Of a stretch of DNA of 64,000 nucleotides, positions 56,324 through 64,000 are shown piece by piece; position 1 is the stretch's first letter; every line of letters starts with the position of its first letter. The stretch is taken from positions 2,389,001 to 2,453,000 of the forward strand of contig NZ_CP137573.1 in assembly GCF_033343995.1 (NCBI RefSeq), written 5' to 3'. Made by a program: the position numbers and the translations under genes. The DNA is from Streptomyces sp. HUAS YS2. GTDB taxonomy: Bacteria; Actinomycetota; Actinomycetes; Streptomycetales; Streptomycetaceae. The notes beneath the pieces were generated by a model. That model had not been told where the DNA came from. It made no database searches and saw only the letters and a program-made list of their open reading frames with translations.

Positions 56324-56878
56324 GTGGGAACACCCCCGGGCGGACGCCCCTATGACGGTTTTGATGCGCATCAGCCGTTGGGAGACCCCGCACAGAACCG
56401 GTTCAACTTTCCCTCCTCGCCGAGCAGACAGGGCGCACAGCAGCCCTACCAGCCGCCGCAGGCCGGGCCTTACGCCCAGTCCGTACCACCGCGTCGGGCG
56501 GAGCCGTCCGCGCCCCCGCGGAGCGCGTCCGCCAACAACAACCCGCTGGTGCGTCCGTACGCGATGACCGGCGGCCGGACCCGGCCGCGCTACCAGCTCG
56601 CCATCGAGGCGCTGGTGTCCACCACGGCCGATCCGTCCCGGCTGCAGGGGCAGTTGCCCGAGCACCAGCGGATCTGCCGACTGTGCTTCGAGATCAAGTC
56701 CGTTGCGGAGATCTCGGCACTTCTCTCCATTCCTCTTGGCGTTGCCCGGATCCTCGTCGCCGACCTGGCGGAGGCCGGACTCGTCGCCATCCATCAGCCC
56801 GGCGGCGACGAGGCCGCCGGCGGCCAGCCAGACGTGACACTGCTCGAAAGGGTGCTCAGTGGACTTCGCAAGCTCTAG
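56324..56878 (+). CDS. cvnC2: DUF742 protein CvnC (second conservon)
   Basis: 184 residues from GTG 56324 after GGAGGAGGAGAC. It has a longer Pro/Gln-rich N-terminus than CvnC1 (about 75 residues), then the shared DUF742 body from VRPYAMTGGRTRPRYQLAIE and the identical end VTLLERVLSGLRKL. Overlaps cvnD2 by 20 bases, as in the first conservon. Confidence 0.93.
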   Translation: MGTPPGGRPYDGFDAHQPLGDPAQNRFNFPSSPSRQGAQQPYQPPQAGPYAQSVPPRRAEPSAPPRSASANNNPLVRPYAMTGGRTRPRYQLAIEALVSTTADPSRLQGQLPEHQRICRLCFEIKSVAEISALLSIPLGVARILVADLAEAGLVAIHQPGGDEAAGGQPDVTLLERVLSGLRKL

Positions 56879-57440
56879 CGGCGGCGCGGCCCGTTCAACC
56901 ACCAGCGCGAAGATCGTGGTGGCGGGCGGCTTCGGCGTGGGCAAGACCACGTTCGTCGGCGCCGTCTCCGAGATCAACCCGCTGCGCACCGAGGCCGTCA
57001 TGACGTCTGCGTCCGCGGGCATCGACGACCTCACGCACACCGGCGACAAGACGACGACGACTGTCGCCATGGACTTCGGCCGCATCACCCTGGACCAGGA
57101 CCTGATCCTGTACCTCTTCGGTACGCCCGGTCAGGACCGCTTCTGGTTCATGTGGGACGACCTGGTCCGCGGCGCCATCGGTGCCGTCGTGCTCGTGGAC
57201 ACCCGCCGTCTCGCCGACTGCTTCCCCGCCGTCGACTACTTCGAGAACAGCGGCCTGCCGTTCGTCATCGCCCTCAACGGCTTCGACGGCCACCAGCCCT
57301 ACCAGCCGGAGGAGGTCCGCGAGGCCCTCCAGATCGGCCCCGACACCCCCATCATCACCACCGACGCCCGCCACCGCGCGGACGCCAAGAGCGCGCTCAT
57401 CACCCTCGTCGAGCACGCCCTCATGGCCCGCCTGCGGTAG
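56859..57440 (+). CDS. cvnD2: Ras-like GTPase CvnD (second conservon)
   Basis: 193 residues from GTG 56859. Nearly identical to CvnD1 after residue 15 (G1 GGFGVGKTTFVGAVSEI, G3 GTPGQDRFWFMWDD); the main differences are the short N-terminus, one Ile-to-Val, one Glu-to-Asp and the last residue. Followed by a strong terminator. Confidence 0.94.
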   Translation: MDFASSSGGAARSTTSAKIVVAGGFGVGKTTFVGAVSEINPLRTEAVMTSASAGIDDLTHTGDKTTTTVAMDFGRITLDQDLILYLFGTPGQDRFWFMWDDLVRGAIGAVVLVDTRRLADCFPAVDYFENSGLPFVIALNGFDGHQPYQPEEVREALQIGPDTPIITTDARHRADAKSALITLVEHALMARLR

Positions 57441-57452
57441 TCCCACCGGGTT

Positions 57453-57496
57453 ACGCAGAAGGCCCCGCACCGTTTCCGGTGCGGGGCCTTCTGCGT
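57453..57496 (+). terminator. Terminator of the second conservon
   Basis: A perfect 20-bp stem (ACGCAGAAGGCCCCGCACCG and complement) with a TTTC loop, 12 bases past the cvnD2 stop. Confidence 0.9.
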
Positions 57497-57513
57497 TCGT
57501 ACCGCGCTGGCAG

Positions 57514-57551
57514 CGAAGGGCCCCGCTCCGGAATCGGAGCGGGGCCCTTCG
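57514..57551 (-). terminator. Terminator after accE
   Basis: A perfect 17-bp stem CGAAGGGCCCCGCTCCG and complement with a GAAT loop, 10 bases past the accE stop on the minus strand. Together with the preceding hairpin it insulates two converging operons. Confidence 0.85.
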
Positions 57552-57561
57552 GGGTGTCGGA

Positions 57562-57762
57562 TCAGCGCCAGCTGTGCGGGGCGCGGAAGCCGTTCTCTCG
57601 TTCCAGGCGGCGCCAGCCGGCCGTGGAGCGGCCGCGGTGCGCGGTCTCGGTCGGCTGGGCCGCGGCGCGGGCGAGCAGGACCGCGGTGATGGCGGCGAGC
57701 TCCTCCGGGTCGGCGTGGCCCTTCTCCACCCGGAGAAGGTTGTCCGTTAGGGGCGTGGTCAC
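57562..57762 (-). CDS. accE: Acyl-CoA carboxylase epsilon subunit AccE
   Basis: 66-residue small subunit that binds and stimulates the actinobacterial carboxyltransferase. Start GTG 57762 with GAGGAG nine bases upstream. KGHADPEELAAITAVLLARA is the family's helix that packs on the beta subunit, followed by WRRLERENGFRAPHSW. Fifteen bases separate it from accB, so both are one operon. Confidence 0.92.
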   Translation of the reverse strand: MTTPLTDNLLRVEKGHADPEELAAITAVLLARAAAQPTETAHRGRSTAGWRRLERENGFRAPHSWR

Positions 57763-57777
57763 TTCTGACGTCTCCTC

Positions 57778-59361
57778 TTACTGAGGCGGGTTGCCGTGCT
57801 TGCGGGACGGCAGGTCGGCGTGCTTGGTGCGGAGCATGGCGAGGGACCTGATGAGGACCTCGCGCGTCTCGGCCGGGTCGATCACGTCGTCGACGAGGCC
57901 GCGCTCCGCCGCGTAGTACGGGTGCATGAGCTCGGCCTTGTACTCCTTGACCATGCGCGTCCGCATGGCCTCCGGGTCCTCGGCCTCCGCGATCTGCTTG
58001 CGGAAGATCACGTTGGCGGCGCCCTCGGCACCCATCACCGCGATCTCGTTGGTCGGCCACGCGTACGTCAGGTCGGCGCCGATGGACTGGCTGTCCATCA
58101 CGATGTAGGCGCCGCCGTAGGCCTTGCGCAGGATCAGCGAGATCCGGGGCACGGTCGCGTTGCAGTACGCGTAGAGCAGCTTCGCGCCGTGCCGGATGAT
58201 TCCACCGTGCTCCTGGTCGACGCCGGGCAGGAAGCCGGGTACGTCCAGAAGAGTGACGATCGGGATGTTGAACGCGTCGCACATCTGTACGAAGCGGGCG
58301 GCCTTCTCGGACGCCTCGATGTCGAGCACGCCGGCCAGCGACTGCGGCTGGTTGGCGACGATGCCGACGACCTGGCCGTCGAGCCGGGCCAGGGCGCAGA
58401 TGATGTTGCGCGCCCAGCGCTCGTGGATCTCCAGGTAGTCGCCGTCGTCGACGAGCTCCTCGATGACCTTGTGCATGTCGTACGGGCGGTTGCCGTCCGC
58501 GGGCACCAGGTCGAGCAGCACGTCCGAGCGGCGGTCCGCGGGGTCCTCCGACGCGACGGTCGGCGGGTTCTCGCGGTTGTTCTGCGGCAGCATCGACAGG
58601 AGGTAGCGGACCTCCGCGATGCAGGTCTCCTCGTCGTCGTACGCGAAGTGCGCCACACCCGAGGTCTCGGCGTGCACGTCGGCGCCGCCCAGGCCGTTCT
58701 GGGTGATCTCCTCACCGGTGACGGCCTTGACGACGTCCGGGCCGGTGATGAACATCTGCGAGGTCTCGCGGACCATGAACACGAAGTCCGTCAGCGCGGG
58801 CGAGTACGCCGCGCCGCCGGCGCACGGGCCGAGCATCACCGAGATCTGCGGGATGACGCCCGAGGCCCGGGTGTTGCGCTGGAAGATGCCGCCGTAGCCG
58901 GCGAGCGCCGAGACGCCCTCCTGGATACGGGCGCCGGCGCCGTCGTTCAGGGAGACCAGCGGCGCACCCGCCGCGATGGCCATGTCCATGATCTTGTGGA
59001 TCTTCGTGGCGTGGGCCTCGCCCAGCGCACCGCCGAAGATCCGGAAGTCGTGCGCGTACACGAAGACCGTCCGGCCCTCGACCGTGCCCCAGCCGGTGAT
59101 GACACCGTCGGTGTACGGCTTCCTGGCCTCCAGGCCGAAGCCCTGCGCGCGGTGCCGGCGCAGCTGCTCGACCTCGTTGAACGAACCCGCGTCGAGCAGC
59201 AGCTCGATCCGCTCCCGCGCGGTCAGCTTGCCCTTGGCGTGCTGCGCCTCGGTCGCGCGGTCGCTCGGACCGCGCCGCGCCTGCTCGCGCAGGGCGTGCA
59301 GTTCGGCCACTCGGCCTCGGGCGTCGGTCGGCTCGCTCGGGATCTGGTCCACAACGGTCAT
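57778..59361 (-). CDS. accB: Acyl-CoA carboxylase carboxyltransferase (beta) subunit AccB
   Basis: Transfers the carboxyl group from biotin to acetyl- or propionyl-CoA, supplying malonyl- and methylmalonyl-CoA. 527 residues from ATG 59361. GAGARIQEGVSALAGYGGIF, PCAGGAAYSPALTDFVFMV and DVPGFLPGVDQEHGGIIRHG carry the two oxyanion sites. Residue 420 is isoleucine (RKAYGGAYIVMDSQ); in S. coelicolor Ile at this place marks AccB, which takes both acetyl- and propionyl-CoA, while Asp marks the propionyl-specific PccB. Needs AccA2-type alpha subunit, not in this window. Confidence 0.95.
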   Translation of the reverse strand: MTVVDQIPSEPTDARGRVAELHALREQARRGPSDRATEAQHAKGKLTARERIELLLDAGSFNEVEQLRRHRAQGFGLEARKPYTDGVITGWGTVEGRTVFVYAHDFRIFGGALGEAHATKIHKIMDMAIAAGAPLVSLNDGAGARIQEGVSALAGYGGIFQRNTRASGVIPQISVMLGPCAGGAAYSPALTDFVFMVRETSQMFITGPDVVKAVTGEEITQNGLGGADVHAETSGVAHFAYDDEETCIAEVRYLLSMLPQNNRENPPTVASEDPADRRSDVLLDLVPADGNRPYDMHKVIEELVDDGDYLEIHERWARNIICALARLDGQVVGIVANQPQSLAGVLDIEASEKAARFVQMCDAFNIPIVTLLDVPGFLPGVDQEHGGIIRHGAKLLYAYCNATVPRISLILRKAYGGAYIVMDSQSIGADLTYAWPTNEIAVMGAEGAANVIFRKQIAEAEDPEAMRTRMVKEYKAELMHPYYAAERGLVDDVIDPAETREVLIRSLAMLRTKHADLPSRKHGNPPQ

Positions 59362-59513
59362 GTACCGACCCTACGAACAGCTCCAAGAAAATCCCGCCGT
59401 CGACTCCGTACAGTCTCGCGCGCCGAATCCTGGTGGAGCTGGACAGAACCATCGGCCGAGGGGTCCGATACGACAGTCGGGTACCCCCCGGCCTTGTGGG
59501 GTTCCTCCAGATG

Positions 59514-61847
59514 TCAGCTCAGGGCCACCCGGCATCCGTGCGTGACGCCCGCGGTACCCGGAGTGATCCGCAGCCGCAGCGAGCGGCCCGTGCCGAGCAC
59601 CTCCACCGAGGGGTCGTGGGAGACGACCCGGGCCACCTTGCGGTCCCAGACCAGCTCCAGCGGCTGCCCCGTGCGGGGCGGCTCGGCGATCTCCAGGACG
59701 GCCGTCGCGCCGCTCCTGCGGAGCAGGACGCTCGCCGGGGCGGTCACGGTGAGGCGTCCCACCGTACCGGCCCGCCAGAAGTTCGCGGCGGTCAGTCCCA
59801 GGGAGCCGACGGCGATCGCCTGCCGGTCGGCGGTGTTGTCGAGGATCTCCAGCCAGTCCGTCTCGGCGGCGCGGGCCGCGAGCGTGCGCGCGGAGGCTCC
59901 CGGCATCACCAGATAGGTGTACTCCGCCCGGGTGGGGTCGGTGCCGTGGTCGAGCCACAGGGTCTGGTAGCGACGGGTGCGGCGCTCGGTGGAACTGGTG
60001 GTGTTGATGTCGCTCCAGGCGCCGGTGCGGTCCTCGCGCAGAGTGCGCAGCGACGCCGTGCCGCCGGGCAGGATCCAGCCGCCGTGGCCCTCTAGGTGGG
60101 CCCAGCGGTCGCCCGTGGTGAACCTCTGGGCGCCGTTCTCGCCGAGGCAGCGGTTGTCGACGACCGTCTCGACCGGCACCCCGTCGGTCGCGGTGATGCC
60201 CGCGCCGAGGCAGACGATCGCGTCGGCGACGCAGAACCAGGACTTGCGGGCCTCCAGGGTGGAGCCGAGGCCCTTGAGGTGCTGGCCGACCGCGGCGAAC
60301 TCGCCGTCGGTGGCCCCGCCGACCCACTGCACGGCCGGCTTGGGCGCGCCCCACTCGCCGCCCGCCCGGTCGGCCAGCCGCTTGGTGGAGACGGTGGTGC
60401 CGGGCAGCCGGTAGAAGTCGACGGTGGGCCAGAACCAGTCGGTGTACTGGGCGTCGGCCGCCCCGCCGCCGGGGGCCCACCAGGAGAGCATTCCGGCGCC
60501 GGTGTGCCAGCCCCGCGGGTTCTCGCCGTTGCCGCACTCGTAGTGCGATATCCGCTCGGAGGCCATGGAGATGTTGGCGGCCCAGCCGGGACGGCGGTGG
60601 ACGGCCCGGTCCATGGACGTGAAGAGGCGGTGGCCGACCGGCTCCGGCGCCGCGGGGACGGGGTCCGCGGCGACGGCGTGCAGCCGGGCCAGGTCGGCGA
60701 CGCCGAACTGCGGAGCGCCGAGGATCGGGGCGACGGTGTCCCGTTGGATCCAGCCCTTCACACGGGCGTGCCAGCGCTCGCGCTCGGCGGGGCTCGCGCC
60801 GCCGGCGAGCAGCGCGATGGCGGCGATGATGCCCTGGCCGTGGAAGTGGTCGGAGCGCATCACGTTGCGGGGGTCGTTGCGGGGCATGCCGCGGCTGATG
60901 GCGCGGCCGTTGACGCTGTCCATCATCAGGCCGTTGTGGATCAGCGGGGCGTAGGCGTGCTCGACGCTGTCGAGGATGATCTGCCGGTTCGGGTCGGTGA
61001 CGTCGTAGGACGATCCGGCGAGGAGGGCGAAGAGCCGGCCGAGGCCGTCCAGCATGACCTGGCCGTACGTGCCCGAGTAGGCGACCCAGGTGTGCTGCAC
61101 GAACGAGCCGTCGGCGTAGAGACCGTCGCCCTTGGTGACGTACGGGAAGACCGGGCTGAGCGCGTCCCGGGCGAGGGCGGTCTTCGCCGGGTTCCCGCCG
61201 AGGATGCCGCGCAGCACGACCGAGCGGCAGAGGTCGACGCGGTTGGCGCCGGTGGAGGTGCCGCTGTAGTTCGTGAGCATCGCGTCGGGGATGAAGTGGT
61301 CGACGGCGGCGCAGGCAGCGGCGATCCGGTCGGCGCCGAGGTGCTCGTACAGGGCGGCGGTGATGTCCATGAGCAGCCGCGGGCTGCCGATCTGCCACTC
61401 CCACCAGTTGCCGTAGCGGGTGGTGGCGGGGTTGTAGATCCGCGCGGAGAGGTGGTCGAGGCCGCGCAGGACGTCGGCGAGGAGGCCGGCGTCGCCGGTG
61501 AGTCCGGTGCCGGGCTGGACGTACGCCTGGGTCATGGTCCACAGGCGGCTGTAGCTCGCGGTGATGCCGGAGGGCGGGTCGAAGGCGAGGCCCGGCCAGA
61601 GGGAGGTGTCGGCGGGGGCCATGGTGGCGCGGAAGGTCCGGGCGAGATCGCCGGTCTCCCGGAGCCGGGAGGCGTACGGCTCGGCGCCGGCGTCGAAGCC
61701 GGCGCCGAGCTGGATGTCCAGCCAGCGCCGCCGCAGCGCGTCGAACTCGCCCTCGGCCGCGTGGGCCTGAGGAGAGAGAGCGAGCACGGTCGCGGCGGCG
61801 GCGGTGGCGGTGGCGGTCAGGAAGGTGCGGCGGGACCACATGGGCAC
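59514..61847 (-). CDS. Secreted polysaccharide lyase family 8 (hyaluronate/chondroitin/xanthan lyase type)
   Basis: 777 residues from GTG 61847, five bases after AGGAGG; an ATG two codons on (61841) is the alternative. The front MWSRRTFLTATATAAAATVL is a Tat signal (SRRTFL) with cleavage after AHA. The alpha/alpha-toroid holds the catalytic set: RYGNWWEWQIGSPRLLMDI (Asn), GSFVQHTWVAYSGTYGQVML (His and Tyr) and RISHYECGNGENPRGWHTGA. The C-terminal half is the antiparallel beta supersandwich. Family members cleave uronic-acid polysaccharides by beta-elimination; hyaluronan, chondroitin or xanthan cannot be told apart here. Next to a GH101 gene. Confidence 0.93.
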   Translation of the reverse strand: MPMWSRRTFLTATATAAAATVLALSPQAHAAEGEFDALRRRWLDIQLGAGFDAGAEPYASRLRETGDLARTFRATMAPADTSLWPGLAFDPPSGITASYSRLWTMTQAYVQPGTGLTGDAGLLADVLRGLDHLSARIYNPATTRYGNWWEWQIGSPRLLMDITAALYEHLGADRIAAACAAVDHFIPDAMLTNYSGTSTGANRVDLCRSVVLRGILGGNPAKTALARDALSPVFPYVTKGDGLYADGSFVQHTWVAYSGTYGQVMLDGLGRLFALLAGSSYDVTDPNRQIILDSVEHAYAPLIHNGLMMDSVNGRAISRGMPRNDPRNVMRSDHFHGQGIIAAIALLAGGASPAERERWHARVKGWIQRDTVAPILGAPQFGVADLARLHAVAADPVPAAPEPVGHRLFTSMDRAVHRRPGWAANISMASERISHYECGNGENPRGWHTGAGMLSWWAPGGGAADAQYTDWFWPTVDFYRLPGTTVSTKRLADRAGGEWGAPKPAVQWVGGATDGEFAAVGQHLKGLGSTLEARKSWFCVADAIVCLGAGITATDGVPVETVVDNRCLGENGAQRFTTGDRWAHLEGHGGWILPGGTASLRTLREDRTGAWSDINTTSSTERRTRRYQTLWLDHGTDPTRAEYTYLVMPGASARTLAARAAETDWLEILDNTADRQAIAVGSLGLTAANFWRAGTVGRLTVTAPASVLLRRSGATAVLEIAEPPRTGQPLELVWDRKVARVVSHDPSVEVLGTGRSLRLRITPGTAGVTHGCRVALS

Positions 61848-61930
61848 GGGAGCCTCCTGGAGGGGAAGGGGTGGAGACCGTCGGCGCCCGGTTCTAGCGC
61901 GCTCCTTCCGACGCAATCAATGAGCACGGC

Positions 61931-61938
61931 AAGCGCTT
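61931..61938 (-). promoter_or_regulatory. AAGCGCTT palindrome upstream of the PL8 gene
   Basis: A perfect AAGCGCTT within GCAAGCGCTTTC, about 85 bases upstream of the lyase start and seven bases past the GH101 stop. It resembles operator cores of LacI-family sugar regulators. Suggestive only. Confidence 0.35.
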
Positions 61939-61944
61939 TCTGCG

Positions 61945-64000
61945 TCAGGGCACGCAGTGGAAGCGGGCGTTCCCCCAATCGGCGTGGTCGTTGCCGTTCC
62001 CGTCGCCGCCGTCGCCGACGACCAGATCCACGTACGAGGCGCCCGTGACGTCGGCGGTCAGCGACCAGGCCGGGTCGGCTGCCTTGAGCACCGGGGACTT
62101 CACCTTCTCCGTCCCGTCGGCGAGCACGCTGAACTGGACGGTGCCGCGGCTGGTCTGGACGTCGTCCACGCCGACCTCGGCGGTGACGGAGGTGCACTTC
62201 CCGCCCAGGTAGTAGCGGACCTTCGCCGGGGCGTGGGTGCCCAGGCCCTTGGCGTACGTCGCTCCCCCGATCCTCAGCGGGCCGCCGTCGCCGGTGCCCG
62301 TCTCGCCGTTGGAGAGGTCCCGCTCGACCGGCCCCCAGCCGTTCTCCGCCGAGGTCCACTCCAGGTCGCTCGCCCAGGCGTCCGCGGTGGGCGGCGGCGG
62401 CAGCGTGCGGACCGAGGCGGCGGAGGCGAGCTTCCGCTCCTCGCCCCCGACGGTGTACGTGACCGTCGCGCCGAGCGGATACGCGCGATAGGGCGCGTCC
62501 GCGGGCGGCGTGACCTTCCAGGTGGCGGTGGCCTTCTCGCCGGCGGCGACGGAGCCGAGGGCGACCGGGCCGGCCGGTTCGGCGGTCCAGCCGTCGGGGA
62601 GGGTGAGGGTGGCGGTCGCCGCGGAGACGGCGCCCGCCTCGTCGTTGGCGAAGACCGCGCTCACCTGGTTGGCCCGGCCCGGCTCCAGGGTCTCCGGGGC
62701 GGTGATGCCGAGGGTGCCGCAGGCGGCCTTCTCGGCGGCCGGGCCCAGGTCGGTGACGGTGAAGGCGTCGAGGACGAAGTCCGCGCCGTCGGGGGCGTCG
62801 CCGCGCTTGCGCAGACCCGTCCAGGTGTCGCCGCAGCCGGCGGTCACCGTCTCGGCGAAGTGCCCGGTGGTCCGCTGCTGCCCGATCGGGGTGCGACGGG
62901 TCTCCACCGAGCCGTTGCCGTTGGCGCGGTCGTAGCCGGTGATCCACTCGTAGGCGCCCGCGTGGCTGGACTGGTAGTCGTACTCGACGCGGTAGCGGTG
63001 CCCGTCCTCCATGGGGACGGTCCAGGGCGCCGTCCGGTAGACCAGGCCGCTGTTCTCGTCGTGCGACTTGAGGGACTCGGCGCCGCCGATCACGTCGTCG
63101 ATCAGCTTTCCGTTCCAGCCGGCCTGGGTGTACGGGGCGTGGAGCTGGGCGATGTGGGTGCGCGGGTCGGTGGTGCCGCCGGAGTCGCCCTTGAGGAAGG
63201 GGCCCCAGCCCTGGTCGACGGCCTCGAAGTCCTCGTACCCGGCCGCCCCGGCCTTGGTCGCCGGGTCGTTGGTGACGATGCGGACGTCGTCGAGGCGGAC
63301 GGCCGCGGTGCTGCCCGCGGACGCCTCGATCCCGAGCGCGGTGGTCCCGTTGGCCGGCGCGGTGAAGGTGACCTTGGCGCGCTGCAGGTGGGTGCCGTTC
63401 CAGTCGGAGGCGGCGACCCGGTCCTCCAGGGCGGAGCGCCGTACGGTGACCGACTTCCCGCCGATCGAGAGCGTGGTCGGGCGGGTCTTGCCGGGCTCGA
63501 CCTCGATCAGGGCGGAGGCGGTGTACCGGGCGCCGGGGGTCAGGCCGGTGATCTGCTGGCGGACCGAGGCGACGGAAGAGCCGGTGAGCCGCGCGCTGTT
63601 GCGGCCCTGGTCATCGGTGTCACGGGCGACGGTTCCGGTCTTCGACCAGGCGGCGAGGGCCGCGTCGTTGAAGCCGGGGTCCCGGACCGGGGTGCCCTGA
63701 CCCCAGCGCGGGTCGCGGGGCTCGGGGGCGGCGGCGGGGTAGAGGACGTACGGCTGTCCGGCGGCGGCGGTCAGCGTGACCTTGCCGCGGCTGGGCCGGA
63801 CCGTCCCGGTCTTGACCCGGCCGTTGTCGGTGAGCTTGTACACGGTGTACGTGCCGGTGCCGGGGACGTCCCAACTCGTCTTCCCGCCGGCCTTGTTGTA
63901 GTGGTACAGCTTGGTGCCACCGTCCCACGGGAGCAGGTAGTTCTCGCCGTCGAGGACCTTGCGGCCGTTCTCGTAGAAGGCCCGGCGGCCGTTCTCGACG
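61945..64000 (-). CDS. Endo-alpha-N-acetylgalactosaminidase (GH101), C-terminal part
   Basis: The open frame continues past base 64000, so only about 684 C-terminal residues are seen. It begins inside the post-catalytic beta region (LLPWDGGTKLYHYNKAGGKT, SWDVPGTGTYTVYKL). Next are carbohydrate-binding or jelly-roll domains (RDPGFNDAALAAWSK; SSHAGAYEWITGYDRANGNG), an NEW3-type sandwich (TLPDGWTAEPAGPVALGSVA) and, at the end, an NPCBM domain (IGGATYAKGLGTHAPAKVRY, CTSVTAEVGVDD). This order is typical of GH101 enzymes that release O-linked Gal-GalNAc from mucin-type glycoproteins. The catalytic domain lies outside the window, so activity is inferred. Confidence 0.85.
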   Translation of the reverse strand, partial: VENGRRAFYENGRKVLDGENYLLPWDGGTKLYHYNKAGGKTSWDVPGTGTYTVYKLTDNGRVKTGTVRPSRGKVTLTAAAGQPYVLYPAAAPEPRDPRWGQGTPVRDPGFNDAALAAWSKTGTVARDTDDQGRNSARLTGSSVASVRQQITGLTPGARYTASALIEVEPGKTRPTTLSIGGKSVTVRRSALEDRVAASDWNGTHLQRAKVTFTAPANGTTALGIEASAGSTAAVRLDDVRIVTNDPATKAGAAGYEDFEAVDQGWGPFLKGDSGGTTDPRTHIAQLHAPYTQAGWNGKLIDDVIGGAESLKSHDENSGLVYRTAPWTVPMEDGHRYRVEYDYQSSHAGAYEWITGYDRANGNGSVETRRTPIGQQRTTGHFAETVTAGCGDTWTGLRKRGDAPDGADFVLDAFTVTDLGPAAEKAACGTLGITAPETLEPGRANQVSAVFANDEAGAVSAATATLTLPDGWTAEPAGPVALGSVAAGEKATATWKVTPPADAPYRAYPLGATVTYTVGGEERKLASAASVRTLPPPPTADAWASDLEWTSAENGWGPVERDLSNGETGTGDGGPLRIGGATYAKGLGTHAPAKVRYYLGGKCTSVTAEVGVDDVQTSRGTVQFSVLADGTEKVKSPVLKAADPAWSLTADVTGASYVDLVVGDGGDGNGNDHADWGNARFHCVP

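Noticed and set aside
50743-57440. Conservons considered as a novel system
   Set aside because: The four-gene cvnABCD order is a known streptomycete signalling unit; only its details (mosaic identity, tail motif) are reported as findings.

Overview
The window is very GC-rich actinobacterial chromosome. Gene content and order point to Streptomyces: nsdA beside an amtB-glnK-glnD operon, smc with ftsY, hupS, ndgR divergent from leuCD, and two tandem four-gene conservons (cvnABCD). From memory the order matches the S. coelicolor core region around SCO5535 to SCO5587. I could not run an alignment, so the species is not assigned. Most of the window is housekeeping chromosome. The clearly accessory part is the last 4.5 kb.

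Layout, left to right. 1-9.4 kb: an FtsH protease (its C-terminus lies beyond base 1), ffh, the nitrogen-control operon amtB-glnK-glnD behind a textbook GlnR operator, and nsdA, all on the minus strand. 9.8-18.9 kb: a primase/polymerase-domain protein, ftsY, a luciferase-like oxidoreductase, the glucose permease glcP behind an unusually structured promoter, smc with a repeat-built insertion in its hinge, and a 63-residue coiled-coil protein. 19.3-26.6 kb: acylphosphatase, a secreted CAP protein, a small secreted peptide, an HxlR regulator, mutM, and a minus-strand run of rsmD, coaD, a DivIVA-like coiled-coil protein, a YceD-like protein, rpmF and rnc. 26.7-38.8 kb: recG, a FakA-like kinase, rpmB, thiL-thiD, a stand-alone Lrp sensor domain, a DUF3515-type lipoprotein, plsC-like/gpsA/ddl, cofC, a small cold-shock-like protein and hupS. 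39-46.6 kb: leuCD and ndgR, five tRNA genes (three Glu, two Gln) close to gltX, a HAD hydrolase, a broken ABC permease remnant, an FAH-family gene and a 61-residue protein with an internally repeated motif. 46.6-57.5 kb: two tandem conservons, each a histidine-kinase-like sensor, a roadblock protein, a DUF742 protein and a Ras-like GTPase. 57.5-59.4 kb: acyl-CoA carboxylase subunits accE and accB. 59.5-64 kb: a Tat-exported PL8 polysaccharide lyase and a GH101 endo-alpha-N-acetylgalactosaminidase that runs off the right edge.

Several groups work together. Ffh and FtsY are the two GTPases of the signal recognition pathway. AmtB, GlnK and GlnD form the ammonium uptake and PII signalling unit. 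GltX sits 1.2 kb from tRNAs for both Glu and Gln, as expected where Gln-tRNA is made from Glu-tRNA(Gln). CvnA, B, C and D are thought to form a membrane complex resembling a eukaryotic G-protein system. AccB and AccE form the carboxyltransferase core. The PL8 and GH101 enzymes would act outside the cell on glycosaminoglycan or mucin-type glycans.

No complete new defence or biosynthetic system was found. The best leads are the SMC hinge insertion, the multi-palindrome glcP promoter, the TANPRRT double-motif peptide, the permease remnant before gltX, and the mosaic identity of the two conservons.
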